Positions 14,391-23,570 of a stretch of DNA of 64,000 bases are shown one piece after another. Within the stretch, counting starts at the first letter, position 1. Each line of letters begins with the position of its first letter. The notes under the pieces were generated by a model. The model ran no database searches, was not told the DNA's origin, and saw only the letters and a list, made by a program, of their open reading frames with translations. Source of the stretch: Phycisphaeraceae bacterium. Its GTDB lineage: Bacteria > Planctomycetota > Phycisphaerae > Phycisphaerales > UBA1924. The position numbers and the translations under genes are program-made. The stretch covers positions 3,451,649-3,515,648 of the forward strand of contig CP075368.1 in NCBI GenBank assembly GCA_019454185.1, read 5' to 3'.

Positions 14391-16847
14391 TCACGCGTGC
14401 TTCTTCAGGCGTGCGGCGAGGAGGCGAGCGATGCCCTGTCCCGGCTGCTTCGGGGCTGCCTGAACGGTGAGCGGGAGCGCGGGAGCGGGGAGGAAGATCC
14501 CCTGCATCGCGCCGAGCAGCACGCGAGCGTGTCGCAGGGGGCTGATCCCCGCGAGTTTGTGGGCCCACAGCCAGCCGAGCACTGCTGCGCGCAGGCGATC
14601 CGTTCCGACGCCGTGGCGTTTGGCGAGCCAGATCCAGTTGCGGGTTGCGCAGCGGAGCCAGCGGTTGCTCTTGCGAGTCGCGATGGGGCTGTGGTGCTTG
14701 ACGACGAGTGTCGGGTCGAAGAGGACTCGCCCGCCCAGGCGTCGGATCTTGAGTGCGAGGTCGGTGTCGTTGCGATAGAGGAAGAACGCGGGGTCGTAGC
14801 CGCCCGCGCGGGCCCACGCCCACCTTCTGACAAGGTTTGCGCACCCCATGACGGGCCAGTCGTCGCTGATCGCTTCGCCCGCGAATGGCCACTCGCTGCG
14901 GTCGTTGCTCGGGTGGCGTGGGTGGAGTGTGACGGCCCATGCGTTGGGTCGCTCGTCGAGCATGCGCAGTGCCGCGGCGACCGCGCCCGGTTCCGGGATC
15001 GCGTCGTCGTCTAGCACGAGGACGACATCCCCGGTCGCCTCGGCGACGCCTCTGTTGAAAGCGCCCACGCCGATGTTCCGCCTGAGCGCGACGACCCGGA
15101 CATGCGGGAATCGTTCGCGCACGGCCTCGGCGCTCGCATCGTTCGATGCGTTGTCAACGACGATCAGCTCTGCTCCGGCCGTCGCCTCGTCGCTCCCCAG
15201 GGCTTCGAGCGTCTGCAGCAGTGTCTCGCGGCGATTGTGGCTCAGGACAACGATCGAGAGCGTGGATCGAGCGGGGGGCGTCGTCGGGATCGCGTCCGGC
15301 CACGGCTCGACCCTGAGAGGGTTGAGCGCCAGCCGCACCGATTCTCGCGTTCCTGCGGCGAGGGTCGCGAGCGTGTCCCGGAGTTGCGCGCGGCGGTGGG
15401 GTTCTCGGATCACAAACCCCTCGGGCGCGAGCTGGACCTGTGTGCGTCCGACCATCCACGACTCGGGGCGGCCTCGTGTGGGCACGATCGAGATCGAGCG
15501 GGGCACGCCTGTGAGCAGTCGCCACGCCGCGCCGGGGAGTGAGCGATAGATCGGCATGCGCGAGTTCAGGCCTGCGCGTCCCTTTCGCGTGTCCGGGCTC
15601 GGAGGGCGCGGCTCAACGACGATGGCGCCCGCCGCGCTGAGTTGCGTGCGGATTCGATCTCTGACAGCCGGCGGCACGTTCAGGTACGGATGGATGTAGA
15701 CGCTGCGTCCTCTGAGGGGCTTGCCCGCGCCCGCGAGGTGCTTCTGGAGCGTTTCGCGGAGCGCGTCGATCGGGGTGAAGGGCTCGAAGCGGGTGATCTC
15801 GTCGGGCGCCTTTCCGTTCGTGACGCCTCGCGCGGCGTCGCGCAGCCCCGAGATGTGCATTCCGGCGAGATCTGGTCGCTGCATCATCGACTGGCAGGCC
15901 CCGCGGAGTGTCTCGCGCATCGCCTTTCTGAAGCGTGTGAGGCGTCCCTGGCCGACTGTCGCCATGGGAACGAAGACGTTGCGGGCGTAGTAGTAGCGCA
16001 CCCAGGTTTCGAACCTGTCGAAACAGGGGTGGATTGCGATTGACTTGGGGGCCGCGACGATCTGTCCGCCGGTTGCGAGGGCGAGGCGCACGCCCCACTC
16101 GACATCATCGGCCTTGATGAAGACATCGGGGAGGAGCCCCGAGGCCTCGATCGCGCCGGGTCGAACCATGAAGGAGCAAGCGGCGACGTAGTCTGATTTC
16201 AGGGGCGAGACGACGCCGGGGCGTTTGTCGTTCTCGCCTGCGTGCATGGGGCCGAAGCCGCCGCTTCCCTTGAAGACCTTGCCGCCGATCTCGTAGATTT
16301 TGCCGGTGGCTGGATCCTTCAGTGCGGATCCGACGCCGACGCGTTCCGGGTCTTCATCGAAGCAGTCGACGAGCGCGACGAGGGCTTCGCGCTCGACGCG
16401 TGCGTCCGAGTCGAGCATCCAGATGAGTTCGCACGGGACCGATCCGTCGCGGCGATCGGCGAGCGCACGCGACAGCCCGAGATTGAATCCGCCTGATCCG
16501 CCTGTGTTCAGTTCGGATCGCAGGAACTCGACGCGCAGGCCGGTCGGGACTGCTGCCTCTGAGAGGGGCTTTGTGCTCGCGTTGTCGATGACCAGCACCT
16601 TGATGGCAGCGTGCCATGCTCCGTGCCGACCGGGCGTCAGCGGTCCGTCGAGCCGGATGGCGGCAAGATCCTGGAAGAGAAGCTCAAGGTCCGCGCGCCT
16701 GTTGAAACAGGGCACCACGCAGCGAATCCGGCGGAGGCCTGGCGCGGGGGTCGGCTGGGTTTGGGTGTCGGCGCGGGGCGCATGCGTCACGTCTTGCACG
16801 CGAACCTCGACGGGAGCGGAAAGGAGCGAGCCGGGCGCGGTCGTCAT
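14391..16847 (-). CDS. Tandem two-domain family 2 glycosyltransferase
   Basis: An 818-residue protein starting at ATG 16847, which overlaps the stop of the upstream glycosyltransferase by four bases (ATGA), a sign of translational coupling. Two GT-A catalytic domains are fused. The first begins IRCVVPCFNRRADLELLF and has the acidic motif LIWMLDSDARVER. The second begins LSIVVLSHNRRETLLQTLEAL with VVLVLDDDAIPEPG and the late block GGYDPAFFLYRNDTDLALK. A linker of about 160 residues joins them. Such proteins build surface polysaccharide or LPS chains from nucleotide sugars at the cytoplasmic membrane. Donor and acceptor are unknown. Confidence 0.9.
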   Translation of the reverse strand: MTTAPGSLLSAPVEVRVQDVTHAPRADTQTQPTPAPGLRRIRCVVPCFNRRADLELLFQDLAAIRLDGPLTPGRHGAWHAAIKVLVIDNASTKPLSEAAVPTGLRVEFLRSELNTGGSGGFNLGLSRALADRRDGSVPCELIWMLDSDARVEREALVALVDCFDEDPERVGVGSALKDPATGKIYEIGGKVFKGSGGFGPMHAGENDKRPGVVSPLKSDYVAACSFMVRPGAIEASGLLPDVFIKADDVEWGVRLALATGGQIVAAPKSIAIHPCFDRFETWVRYYYARNVFVPMATVGQGRLTRFRKAMRETLRGACQSMMQRPDLAGMHISGLRDAARGVTNGKAPDEITRFEPFTPIDALRETLQKHLAGAGKPLRGRSVYIHPYLNVPPAVRDRIRTQLSAAGAIVVEPRPPSPDTRKGRAGLNSRMPIYRSLPGAAWRLLTGVPRSISIVPTRGRPESWMVGRTQVQLAPEGFVIREPHRRAQLRDTLATLAAGTRESVRLALNPLRVEPWPDAIPTTPPARSTLSIVVLSHNRRETLLQTLEALGSDEATAGAELIVVDNASNDASAEAVRERFPHVRVVALRRNIGVGAFNRGVAEATGDVVLVLDDDAIPEPGAVAAALRMLDERPNAWAVTLHPRHPSNDRSEWPFAGEAISDDWPVMGCANLVRRWAWARAGGYDPAFFLYRNDTDLALKIRRLGGRVLFDPTLVVKHHSPIATRKSNRWLRCATRNWIWLAKRHGVGTDRLRAAVLGWLWAHKLAGISPLRHARVLLGAMQGIFLPAPALPLTVQAAPKQPGQGIARLLAARLKKHA

Positions 16848-18190
16848 GGTGTGCGCGCTCCGGGCGTGTGCCGGCGTGTGGGATCCGGCGCGTGCTCGAT
16901 GGTTGACCCTCCTGGCGCGCACGGGGCGAGAGGGTCGGGGGGAACGACACCGGCCGGGAGGGTGTTTCTCTGTGCTTCCTGCTGCATCTCCGGCGGGGCT
17001 TGGGCCCGATCGCGGCTCTGATCTCGTCCGGCACCGATCGCGGAGGCGATGAGGCGCGTTGTGAGTCCGGCGGCTCGCTTGAGCGGGCGCGAGAGGAAGG
17101 AGGGGAGCGAGGCGAGGAGGCGATGGGACGCGTGGTGCAGGCGCACCGCGCCCATGCGCTCGTACTCGTTCGCGATCCTTGCGTTCGATGCGCGGAGGCG
17201 TGCGGCCTCGTCGCGAGCGACATCGCGTTCTGCTGCGAGTGTCAGCGCCTCACGCTCGGCCTGCTCGGCACGGGCCTTGAGCGTGCCGACATCTGCGCCG
17301 AGCCGATGGTGGTGCTCGCGGAGGCGAACGAGCTCGTCTCTGGCGCGCTTGAGGTTGATGAGCGGGATCGGCTCGCCCGACTCGTCGAGCCAGTTCATGT
17401 TCCACGCGCGGAGCATGTTGTTGGTTCGGCGCAGGAGCGTTTCGAGGCGAGGCCCGTACATCTCAGGATGGGCTCGGATGATGTGGGCGTAGAGCTCGTC
17501 GTGGCGCCGCACGGCGTCGAAGATCATCGTGTCGTTGCTGTGGCGTCGCCAGTTGAAGAGCACCTTGGGGACGCGCACGCCGCGGAATCCGCGCGACGCG
17601 AGTGCGATCCACAGCTCCCAGTCCTCGTATCCCAGGCGCATTGTCTCGTCGAAGGGGGCGCGCGGCCGGGCGGCATCGCCTGCGGAGAGCGTGTCGATCG
17701 CGCCCCAGCGGACGAGGCACGTGACGGGGTGGAGGTTGGTGATGAGCAGGAGGTCGGGGTCCCACTCGGGGACTTTCCAGGTGCCGTGGCCGAGTTCGAC
17801 GAGGCGTTCCTGGCAATAGGCGTGCGAGACGTCGGACGGGGCGTCGCCGAGCGCGTCGGCGAGTTCCTTTGCGAATGTCTCTTCGATGAAGTCGTCGGCG
17901 TCGAGAAAGGCCAGATACTCGGCGTGCCAGTCGCGTCCGAGTTCGCGTGCTCGCGCGATTCCCGCGTTGCGAGCCGCGGGAAGGCCCCTGTTCACCTGGT
18001 GCATCACGTGGACGCGATCTGATGCGAGGGCATCGCATGCGTCGGGGGTTGAGCCGTCGGTCGAGCCGTCATCGACGATGACGACGCGGACGTCGGCATC
18101 GCGTTGGCGCAGGCACGACTCGACCGCGGCGGCGACAAATCGCCCGTGGTTGAAACAGGGGATGACGAACGTGACCCGGGGTTCGGGCAT
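16844..18190 (-). CDS. Family 2 glycosyltransferase with coiled-coil tail
   Basis: A 448-residue protein. The GT-A domain opens with VTFVIPCFNHGRFVAAAVES, with VVIVDDGSTDGST for nucleotide binding and YLAFLDADDFIEE as the metal-binding acidic motif; RLGYEDWELWIALA is the usual late motif. Residues about 290-350 (RARDELVRLREHHHRLGADV and a long Ala/Glu/Arg stretch) look like a coiled coil, perhaps for assembly with partner transferases. The last 60 residues are proline-rich. It overlaps the downstream double glycosyltransferase gene by four bases and diverges from the ABC exporter gene across 155 bp, so both surface-glycan units may share a regulatory region. Confidence 0.9.
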   Translation of the reverse strand: MPEPRVTFVIPCFNHGRFVAAAVESCLRQRDADVRVVIVDDGSTDGSTPDACDALASDRVHVMHQVNRGLPAARNAGIARARELGRDWHAEYLAFLDADDFIEETFAKELADALGDAPSDVSHAYCQERLVELGHGTWKVPEWDPDLLLITNLHPVTCLVRWGAIDTLSAGDAARPRAPFDETMRLGYEDWELWIALASRGFRGVRVPKVLFNWRRHSNDTMIFDAVRRHDELYAHIIRAHPEMYGPRLETLLRRTNNMLRAWNMNWLDESGEPIPLINLKRARDELVRLREHHHRLGADVGTLKARAEQAEREALTLAAERDVARDEAARLRASNARIANEYERMGAVRLHHASHRLLASLPSFLSRPLKRAAGLTTRLIASAIGAGRDQSRDRAQAPPEMQQEAQRNTLPAGVVPPDPLAPCAPGGSTIEHAPDPTRRHTPGARTP

Positions 18191-18345
18191 CTTTTCTCCG
18201 GGTGGGCGTGCGGCACTTCGGCACGGGCCACGGACAGTTCAGGATCGTGTGAACCATCCTAGTTCCCGCCCACACCCCCCGCCAGAACGCCCGAACAAGT
18301 CCCGCTACACACGCGGTGCTCCAGCCGCTTTATGATCCCCCTCCC

Positions 18346-20169
18346 ATGTCTCCCTTCTGGATCTTCGCAAAGGGCATGTTCCGCGACCGTGCCGCACTCA
18401 TCGGCTCGGTCGCGTTCGCCTTCATTTCGGCCGGGAGCATGGGTGGCGGGCTTGTTGCGATCGCCCCGGTGCTGAAGACGTTGCTCGAGCCGGGGGGCCG
18501 GTCGCTTCAGGACCTCGCGCGGGAGCAGGCGGCCAAAGGGCCGCTGAAGGGCCGCATCCCGGAATCGATCCTCGATGCCATTCCGACCGACCCGTTCCAG
18601 GGGTTGGTGCTGATCATCGCCGGGCTTGGCGTTCTCACGGTCGTCGGCGGCACGGCCAACTTTCTTCACCAGTTCCTTTCTCTGACGGTTGTCCAACGCA
18701 CCATCACGCGCATGCGTCGCGATCTCTTTCATAAGGTCATCCGGCTTCCGCTCAAGGACATCGTGACCGACGGTCCGAGCGACACGATCAGCCGCATCGT
18801 CAACGACACGGCGGCGGTGGGGGGTGGGCTGACGGCTCTGGTCTCCAAGGCCCTGTCGCAGGTGACCAAGGGAATCGCGGCGTTTCTCGCGGCGCTTATT
18901 CTCGATTGGCGGCTGACGCTGGTCTCGCTCGTCGTTGCGCCGCTGCTGTACACCGTTATTCGGAAGCTCGGGAAGCGCATTCGGCGGGCGTCTCGGGCGG
19001 CGTTGGAGCAGCAGTCGGGGCTCTATGCCGCGACGGCCGAGGCCCTTCAGGGGCTGCGTGTGGTGAAGGTTCACACGACGGAGCGTTACGAGTCGGGGCG
19101 ATTCCATCGCATCAACAAGGAGGCGATGAAGCAGGCGATGCGTGTGCGCACGGCGCGGGCTCTGGCGAGTCCGCTGGTGGAGGTGCTGACGATCGTGGTT
19201 CTCGGTGGTCTTGCGCTGGTCGCGTTCAAGGCGATTCTCGACGGGAAGCTCAACGCTTCGGACTTTCTGGGCGTTTTCATCGCGCTCGGGGCGGCGGGGG
19301 CGTCGATCAAGCCGTTGACGGGGCTGTCGAATGACATCCAGCAGTCTTATGCCGCGGCGGATCGGGTCATGGCGCTTCTTCAGGCAGCGCCCGAGCAGGG
19401 GCACGACCCATCGCTCACGCGGCTTTCTCGTCACGCGCGGTCGATCGAGTTCAAGGATGTTCGGTTCTCGTATCCGAACGCGCTTCGGCCGGCGATCGAC
19501 GGTGTCACGCTGCGCATCGAGCATGGTGAGACCATCGCGGTGGTCGGTCCGAACGGATGCGGGAAGACGTCGCTGCTTGCGCTTGTGCCTCGGTTGTTTG
19601 AGCCGCAGGAAGGGCGCATCGAGATCGACGGGCACGACATCGCGTCGGTGTCGATCCGCTCGCTGCGCCGTCAGATCGGCGTGGTGACGCAGGAGACGGT
19701 GCTTTTTCGCGGGACGATCCGGTCCAACATCGCGTATGGGGCGGAGAATGCGACGGAGGAGCGGATTCTGGACGCGTCGAGGCGGGCGCGTGCGGATGAT
19801 TTCATTTCGAGGTTGCCTCGCGGGTATGACACGCCGGTGGGCGAGCAGGGGCTGACGCTCTCGGGCGGGCAGCGGCAGCGGATCGCGATCGCGCGGGCGA
19901 TTCTGCGCGATCCGGCGATCCTGATCCTTGATGAGGCGACGAGCATGATCGATGCGGACTCGGAGGCGAAGATCGCCGAGGCCGTGGCGGAGTTCTCGAA
20001 CGGGCGGACGTGCCTGATCGTGGCCCACCGGCTGTCAACGGTGGTGAACGCGGACCGCATCGTGGTGATGGATGGAGGGAAGGTCGTGGATGTGGGGCGC
20101 CACGATGAGCTGCTGGACCGGTGCGAGGTGTACCAGTTGATCGCGCGGAAGCAGCTGGTGCCGGCGTAG
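18346..20169 (+). CDS. MsbA-like ABC exporter, fused permease and ATPase
   Basis: A 607-residue half-transporter. The N-terminal ABC type-1 membrane domain (about 1-340) contains an unusual early loop (GRSLQDLAREQAAKGPLKGR) between the first two helices. The ATPase domain has Walker A GPNGCGKTSL (residue about 401), the Q-loop region IGVVTQETVLFRGTIRSNI, signature LSGGQRQRIAIARAI, Walker B ILILDEATS and the switch histidine in IVAHRLST. It acts as a homodimer that flips or exports lipid-linked or hydrophobic substrates. With the divergent glycosyltransferases and heptose genes nearby, lipid A or glycolipid flipping is plausible. ATG 18346 is chosen over GTG 18316. Confidence 0.93.
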   Translation: MSPFWIFAKGMFRDRAALIGSVAFAFISAGSMGGGLVAIAPVLKTLLEPGGRSLQDLAREQAAKGPLKGRIPESILDAIPTDPFQGLVLIIAGLGVLTVVGGTANFLHQFLSLTVVQRTITRMRRDLFHKVIRLPLKDIVTDGPSDTISRIVNDTAAVGGGLTALVSKALSQVTKGIAAFLAALILDWRLTLVSLVVAPLLYTVIRKLGKRIRRASRAALEQQSGLYAATAEALQGLRVVKVHTTERYESGRFHRINKEAMKQAMRVRTARALASPLVEVLTIVVLGGLALVAFKAILDGKLNASDFLGVFIALGAAGASIKPLTGLSNDIQQSYAAADRVMALLQAAPEQGHDPSLTRLSRHARSIEFKDVRFSYPNALRPAIDGVTLRIEHGETIAVVGPNGCGKTSLLALVPRLFEPQEGRIEIDGHDIASVSIRSLRRQIGVVTQETVLFRGTIRSNIAYGAENATEERILDASRRARADDFISRLPRGYDTPVGEQGLTLSGGQRQRIAIARAILRDPAILILDEATSMIDADSEAKIAEAVAEFSNGRTCLIVAHRLSTVVNADRIVVMDGGKVVDVGRHDELLDRCEVYQLIARKQLVPA

Positions 20170-20203
20170 GGCGATGCAATCATTGGGTTGGGAGGCACTG
20201 CTT

Positions 20204-20632
20204 ATGCCACGTGCTCTGTGCGGCGTTGTGTTGCTCGCCTTGCTCTCGCTCGCGAGTTGTGCGCGGACGTCTTACTTGATCACCGTGCAGGATGCAAAGA
20301 CGAGAGAGCCATTGGGTGGCACAGTTGTGAGATACGGCACTAGGGCGAAGTTTCCAGCCACAAGATGGCCCGGCAAGGTCACACTTTCCGAAGATGGCAC
20401 GGGTATCGTCCGAGTTCGAGATGGCGGGAGTGGCTACATCACGATCGTGGATGCCGACGAAGTGACACATAAGCACATCTTCCGGTCGAACACGAACTCC
20501 GATTGGCACACGCTTCGAAGTACTCTCCCAAACGAGCATGGAGCCCCCTTTCAGCCCGGCCCCACGAAGTACCTCGTGCGTGTGCAAGCCATGCCTGTCG
20601 AGGACTCGGAAGAAGTCGAAGCCGGTGAATGA
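20204..20632 (+). CDS. Small secreted lipoprotein
   Basis: A 142-residue protein with a clear lipoprotein signal peptide: positive start, hydrophobic VVLLALLSL and lipobox LASC with the acylated cysteine at 19. The mature part is beta-rich (SYLITVQDAKTREPLGGTVVRYG), resembling carboxypeptidase-regulatory-like or transthyretin-like sandwich folds that carry a TVV/GxV pattern. No enzymatic motif is seen. An alternative ATG at 20174 would add ten residues and weaken the signal peptide. It follows the exporter gene by 34 bp and runs directly into the XRE regulator gene. Confidence 0.75.
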   Translation: MPRALCGVVLLALLSLASCARTSYLITVQDAKTREPLGGTVVRYGTRAKFPATRWPGKVTLSEDGTGIVRVRDGGSGYITIVDADEVTHKHIFRSNTNSDWHTLRSTLPNEHGAPFQPGPTKYLVRVQAMPVEDSEEVEAGE

Positions 20633-20633
20633 C

Positions 20634-21017
20634 ATGCTGAGCAACAAGACATCTCGGAATGCTCTCAGTCAGCGCCGAGAAGAGCTGCGGATGTCATTCA
20701 CTGTACTTGGCAGGCGCAGCGGCGTTGCTCTGTCAACCGTTCGGCGCATCCTGGGCGGTCGCCTGGCCGACCCGTCCGATCCGCGAGTGATCGCTGTTGC
20801 CGACGCGCTGGGCATTCTGCCCGATGGCGGTTCCGTTCCAGTGCAGACGACGTGCGAGCGTCAGGCCCGAATTAAGGCCGAGCAGGTCGCGAGACTCGTG
20901 CAGGGAACCTGTGCGCTCGAGGATGCCGCGGTCGATCAAGCCACGTACCAAGAGATGATTGAGTTGACGTACGGGGAGATGCTCGCGGGATCGCCACGCC
21001 GATTGTGGGCGAGATAG
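20634..21017 (+). CDS. XRE-type helix-turn-helix protein
   Basis: A 127-residue protein starting at ATG 20634, one base after the lipoprotein stop codon. Residues 10-55 form a Cro/C1-type HTH: LSQRREELRMSFTVLGRRSGVALSTVRRILGG followed by DPRVIAVADALGI. Unusually for phage-type regulators the second part (about 70-127) is a helical tail (RIKAEQVARLVQGTCALED, then YQEMIELTYGEMLAG), a layout reminiscent of antitoxin-like regulators. The target is unknown; autoregulation or control of the preceding lipoprotein is possible. Confidence 0.75.
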   Translation: MLSNKTSRNALSQRREELRMSFTVLGRRSGVALSTVRRILGGRLADPSDPRVIAVADALGILPDGGSVPVQTTCERQARIKAEQVARLVQGTCALEDAAVDQATYQEMIELTYGEMLAGSPRRLWAR

Positions 21018-21039
21018 GCCTGGACCAGTCTCCTGGCGG

Positions 21040-21085
21040 CACCAGTTCTGTCTCGCCCGCCGGGCGGGCTCGACGGGAACTGGTG
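21040..21085. repeat. Dispersed hairpin, CACCAGTTC/GAACTGGTG arms
   Basis: Perfect nine-base arms enclose a GC-rich centre that itself contains GCCCGCCGGGC. The element ends in GGTGGCACC. The same architecture is found at 44229-44264 and, with CACTGGTTCC arms, in each unit of the 7388-7835 array. It lies between convergent genes and could also act as a bidirectional terminator-like structure. Confidence 0.6.
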
Positions 21086-21135
21086 GCACCCCGCTCCGAA
21101 TCGGCGGGAAGCGCCGATCTACCCAGAGGCCTCCA

Positions 21136-21906
21136 TCACTCACTCTCCAGCATGCGCACCATCTCTCTGCCCTGCGGGACGAGCTGGTGGTCGCGGACGA
21201 AGGCGTGCACATCGGCGACGGGGACCCACTCGACGCGTTCATATTCCCAGGAGCCGCCCGAGATGCGGCGGCGGGCCTCTTCGAGGCCTATGACGAGCTT
21301 TGTGCGCATGACCACGTCGTAGGAGCGGGCCTCTTCGTTGAGGACGACCATCACCGGGTCGCATGCGCCGAGGGCCTCGGCGGGGAGGCCGACTTCTTCT
21401 TCGAGTTCGCGGACGAGCACGCGGCGGAGGAGGAGCGAGTCGAACGTCTGACCCTCGCCGGGGGGATCGACGCCTCCTGCGGGCGCGAACTCCCAGAGCC
21501 CGCCGTACATGCGTGTTTTTGCGGCGCGGAGGCCCAAGAGGACGTGGTCGACGCCGCCCCGGTCGCGGGCGGTGACGACGCCGGTGAGTGCGAGCAATCG
21601 CACGCTTGCGCACTCGGGGACGATGCCCGCGACGGCCAGGCGTCGGTAGCGTTCGACGCGGCACGAGAAGAGGCCAGACGCTGCGGCTTGTGCGGTTCCG
21701 GGGCGCCCGTTCGCCGCTTCCGGTGGTGACCAGTCTTCGACGCTGAGAAACCAGCCGTCGAAGAGGCGGTCGTTGTCAGCGCACATCTCTTTCCATGCTT
21801 GATCGATCGCCTCTGATCCCGGCGAGGAGGAGCGCAGGAGACGGAATCTCAGCCCTGTGCCGGGCCCGAGCGTCCATGCGCGGCATGTCGAAGCCCGATC
21901 GTGCAT
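21136..21906 (-). CDS. NUDIX hydrolase-like protein
   Basis: A 256-residue protein from ATG 21906, which has GGAG at proper spacing; an upstream in-frame start at 22014 would add only a charged leader. The C-terminal half (about 120-256) is a NUDIX fold: VLLGLRAAKTRMYGGLWEFAPAGG and RRVLVRELEEEVGLPAEAL give the REx2EExGL core of the Nudix box. The spacing between the glycine and this core is longer than usual because of an inserted loop (VDPPGEGQTFDSLLL). The N-terminal part is unclassified. Such proteins hydrolyse nucleoside diphosphate-linked compounds; the substrate is unknown. Confidence 0.8.
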   Translation of the reverse strand: MHDRASTCRAWTLGPGTGLRFRLLRSSSPGSEAIDQAWKEMCADNDRLFDGWFLSVEDWSPPEAANGRPGTAQAAASGLFSCRVERYRRLAVAGIVPECASVRLLALTGVVTARDRGGVDHVLLGLRAAKTRMYGGLWEFAPAGGVDPPGEGQTFDSLLLRRVLVRELEEEVGLPAEALGACDPVMVVLNEEARSYDVVMRTKLVIGLEEARRRISGGSWEYERVEWVPVADVHAFVRDHQLVPQGREMVRMLESE

Positions 21907-22021
21907 GAATTCTCCGGCTGGTTCGATCACGCGAGTCAGTATCGGTGATCGGGGTGGATCTCGTGGGCCGGTGCGAGAAGGGGCGGGGGTGCGATCCCGC
22001 ACAGACCCGCGCACGAGATGA

Positions 22022-22408
22022 TTATCGGAGCAGGCCGCCCAGCGACGCGCCTAACTCGCCCGACAGATCGGGCAGTCCGAGGGCGTCGGCCTCTCGCTTG
22101 ACGACCTCCTGTGCTTTGGCACGGGCCTTTGTCAGTGCATCGTTGACGGCCTCGGCGATGAGGGAGTGGGCCATGGCGCGGTCGTTCTCGCTCGCGGCGA
22201 TTCCCGCGCCGAGCGTGGGAGCGATGTCGATGGAGATGAGGCGGAGATCGCCGCTGGCGACGGCTCGGACGAGCCCGCCTCCGGCCTCACCGGCGACGCG
22301 CGTGTGCTCCAGCTCGAGGCGCACACGCTGCGCGGACTCGGCGAGTTTGTCCTTGTTCTTCATCAGGGCCGAGAGCGCGCCCAACGCTTTGAGGTTGTCG
22401 AACATCAT
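22022..22408 (-). CDS. YbaB/EbfC-family nucleoid-associated protein
   Basis: A 128-residue small acidic/helical protein matching YbaB/EbfC DNA-binding proteins. It starts MMFDNLKALGALSALMKNKDKL. The central strand VRAVASGDLRLISIDIAP corresponds to the family's GxGxVxxxxxGxxxLxxIxI core, and the C-terminal helices ALTKARAKAQEVVKREA follow. These dimers bind DNA and shape the nucleoid. ATG 22408 overlaps the heptosyltransferase stop by four bases (ATGA). Usually ybaB follows dnaX with recR; here the partner is a heptosyltransferase, a different context. Confidence 0.85.
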   Translation of the reverse strand: MMFDNLKALGALSALMKNKDKLAESAQRVRLELEHTRVAGEAGGGLVRAVASGDLRLISIDIAPTLGAGIAASENDRAMAHSLIAEAVNDALTKARAKAQEVVKREADALGLPDLSGELGASLGGLLR

Positions 22409-23514
22409 GTTCCTCCGTCTCGTGCCGCGAGGAGCGCGTCCAGACCCGCGATGACTGAGTCGGTCGTGATCCGCTCGATGCGGCAGCGTTCCGGATGGTC
22501 GTTGGCCAGTTCCGCCGCGGGGAGCGACGGATCGGCGACGAGCACAAGTTCTTCGCCCCCGGGGCGCGTCGGGATCGTGGTCCAGCGGTGGTCCGTCGGG
22601 CCGAAGAGCGTGACGAGTTTCACGCCGAACGCGCCGGCGATGTGGCGAGGCCCGGTGTCGTTCGTCACCATGATCGAGGACCGGCGGACGATCCCCTTGA
22701 GCGAGCCGAGATTCACGCCCATGTCGCACAACGCGGCGCAGCGATCCCGAAGGGGCTCGCGCACGTCGTTGATCACGGTGCTGATGACGTCGCGCTCGCC
22801 GGGTGCGCCGTTGACGAGCACGCGCATGCCGTGCTGTTCGATCAATCGCTCGGCGACACGAGCGAACCGATCGGGGGGCCAGCGCTTGGCGGGGTTGTTC
22901 CCGCCCGGGTTCAGGAGCGCGACACGTCCGCCGGGCTCGACCCCCGCGCTTGCGAGTATCTCCTCGGCTGCTTGATGCTGTTCCGGCGTGACGGCGAGTT
23001 CGAGCTGCGCATCGGCGGGTAGATACTCGGCGTCGTGCCCATCGATGCCGAGCAGCGCGCACGCCGCCCGGTGGTAGTAGAGGCAGGCGGGGATCGGCGC
23101 CCACGAACCATCGGGACGCTTTGGCGCGTGGAGGCGATCGGTCAGCAGCATGCCTCGTGCATCGCGGTCGTACCCGATGCGGCGCGGGATGCCAGCGATT
23201 CGTGCGATGAGCGCGGTTGAGAAGGAGTTGGTGAGCAGCAGGGCGGTGTCGTAGCGGCGGGGGCGTACCTTTGCGGCGATGAACTTCGGCCCCATGACGC
23301 CGGAGCTCCGGGCGACGTGGATCTCATCGTGGGTGTCGAGCCCCGCGAGGACCTCGTCGATACCCGGCTTGCAGAGAAGGCCGATGAAGATGCCGGGCAT
23401 GCTCCTGCGGATCATCCGGAGCGAGGGCGTGGCCATGACCGCATCGCCAACCCATGATGGGCACACAACCAGGAGTCGCAGCGTCTTGCTCGGGTTGGGC
23501 TTTACGGGTGGCAT
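22405..23514 (-). CDS. ADP-heptose:LPS heptosyltransferase (GT family 9)
   Basis: A 369-residue GT-B enzyme, similar to WaaF (heptosyltransferase II). Family blocks: LLVVCPSWVGDAVMATPSL at the N-terminus, the acceptor-domain FIGLLCKPG, and C-terminal LLNPGGNNPAKRWPPDRFA and MVTNDTGPRHIAGAFGVKLVTLFGPTDH for ADP-heptose binding. It transfers L-glycero-D-manno-heptose to the LPS inner core on the cytoplasmic side. ATG 23514 begins MPPVKPNPSK; the ORF could start earlier at 23574. Neighbouring gmhB supplies the donor pathway and an HldE-like protein is encoded at 41126, so this organism probably makes heptose-containing LPS. Confidence 0.9.
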   Translation of the reverse strand: MPPVKPNPSKTLRLLVVCPSWVGDAVMATPSLRMIRRSMPGIFIGLLCKPGIDEVLAGLDTHDEIHVARSSGVMGPKFIAAKVRPRRYDTALLLTNSFSTALIARIAGIPRRIGYDRDARGMLLTDRLHAPKRPDGSWAPIPACLYYHRAACALLGIDGHDAEYLPADAQLELAVTPEQHQAAEEILASAGVEPGGRVALLNPGGNNPAKRWPPDRFARVAERLIEQHGMRVLVNGAPGERDVISTVINDVREPLRDRCAALCDMGVNLGSLKGIVRRSSIMVTNDTGPRHIAGAFGVKLVTLFGPTDHRWTTIPTRPGGEELVLVADPSLPAAELANDHPERCRIERITTDSVIAGLDALLAARDGGT

Positions 23515-23570
23515 GGTGGGGTGTCGGATCGTTTGGGCGGGGGAGGAGGGTCTGATTGTTCGCAGCCGCC

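Noticed and set aside
11751-15014. Long open frame (1087 codons) on the plus strand opposite the MBL, Gfo/Idh and glycosyltransferase genes
   Set aside because: It is an antisense frame of high-GC coding DNA with Arg/Gly/Ala-rich composition and no domain; the minus-strand genes have clear motifs.
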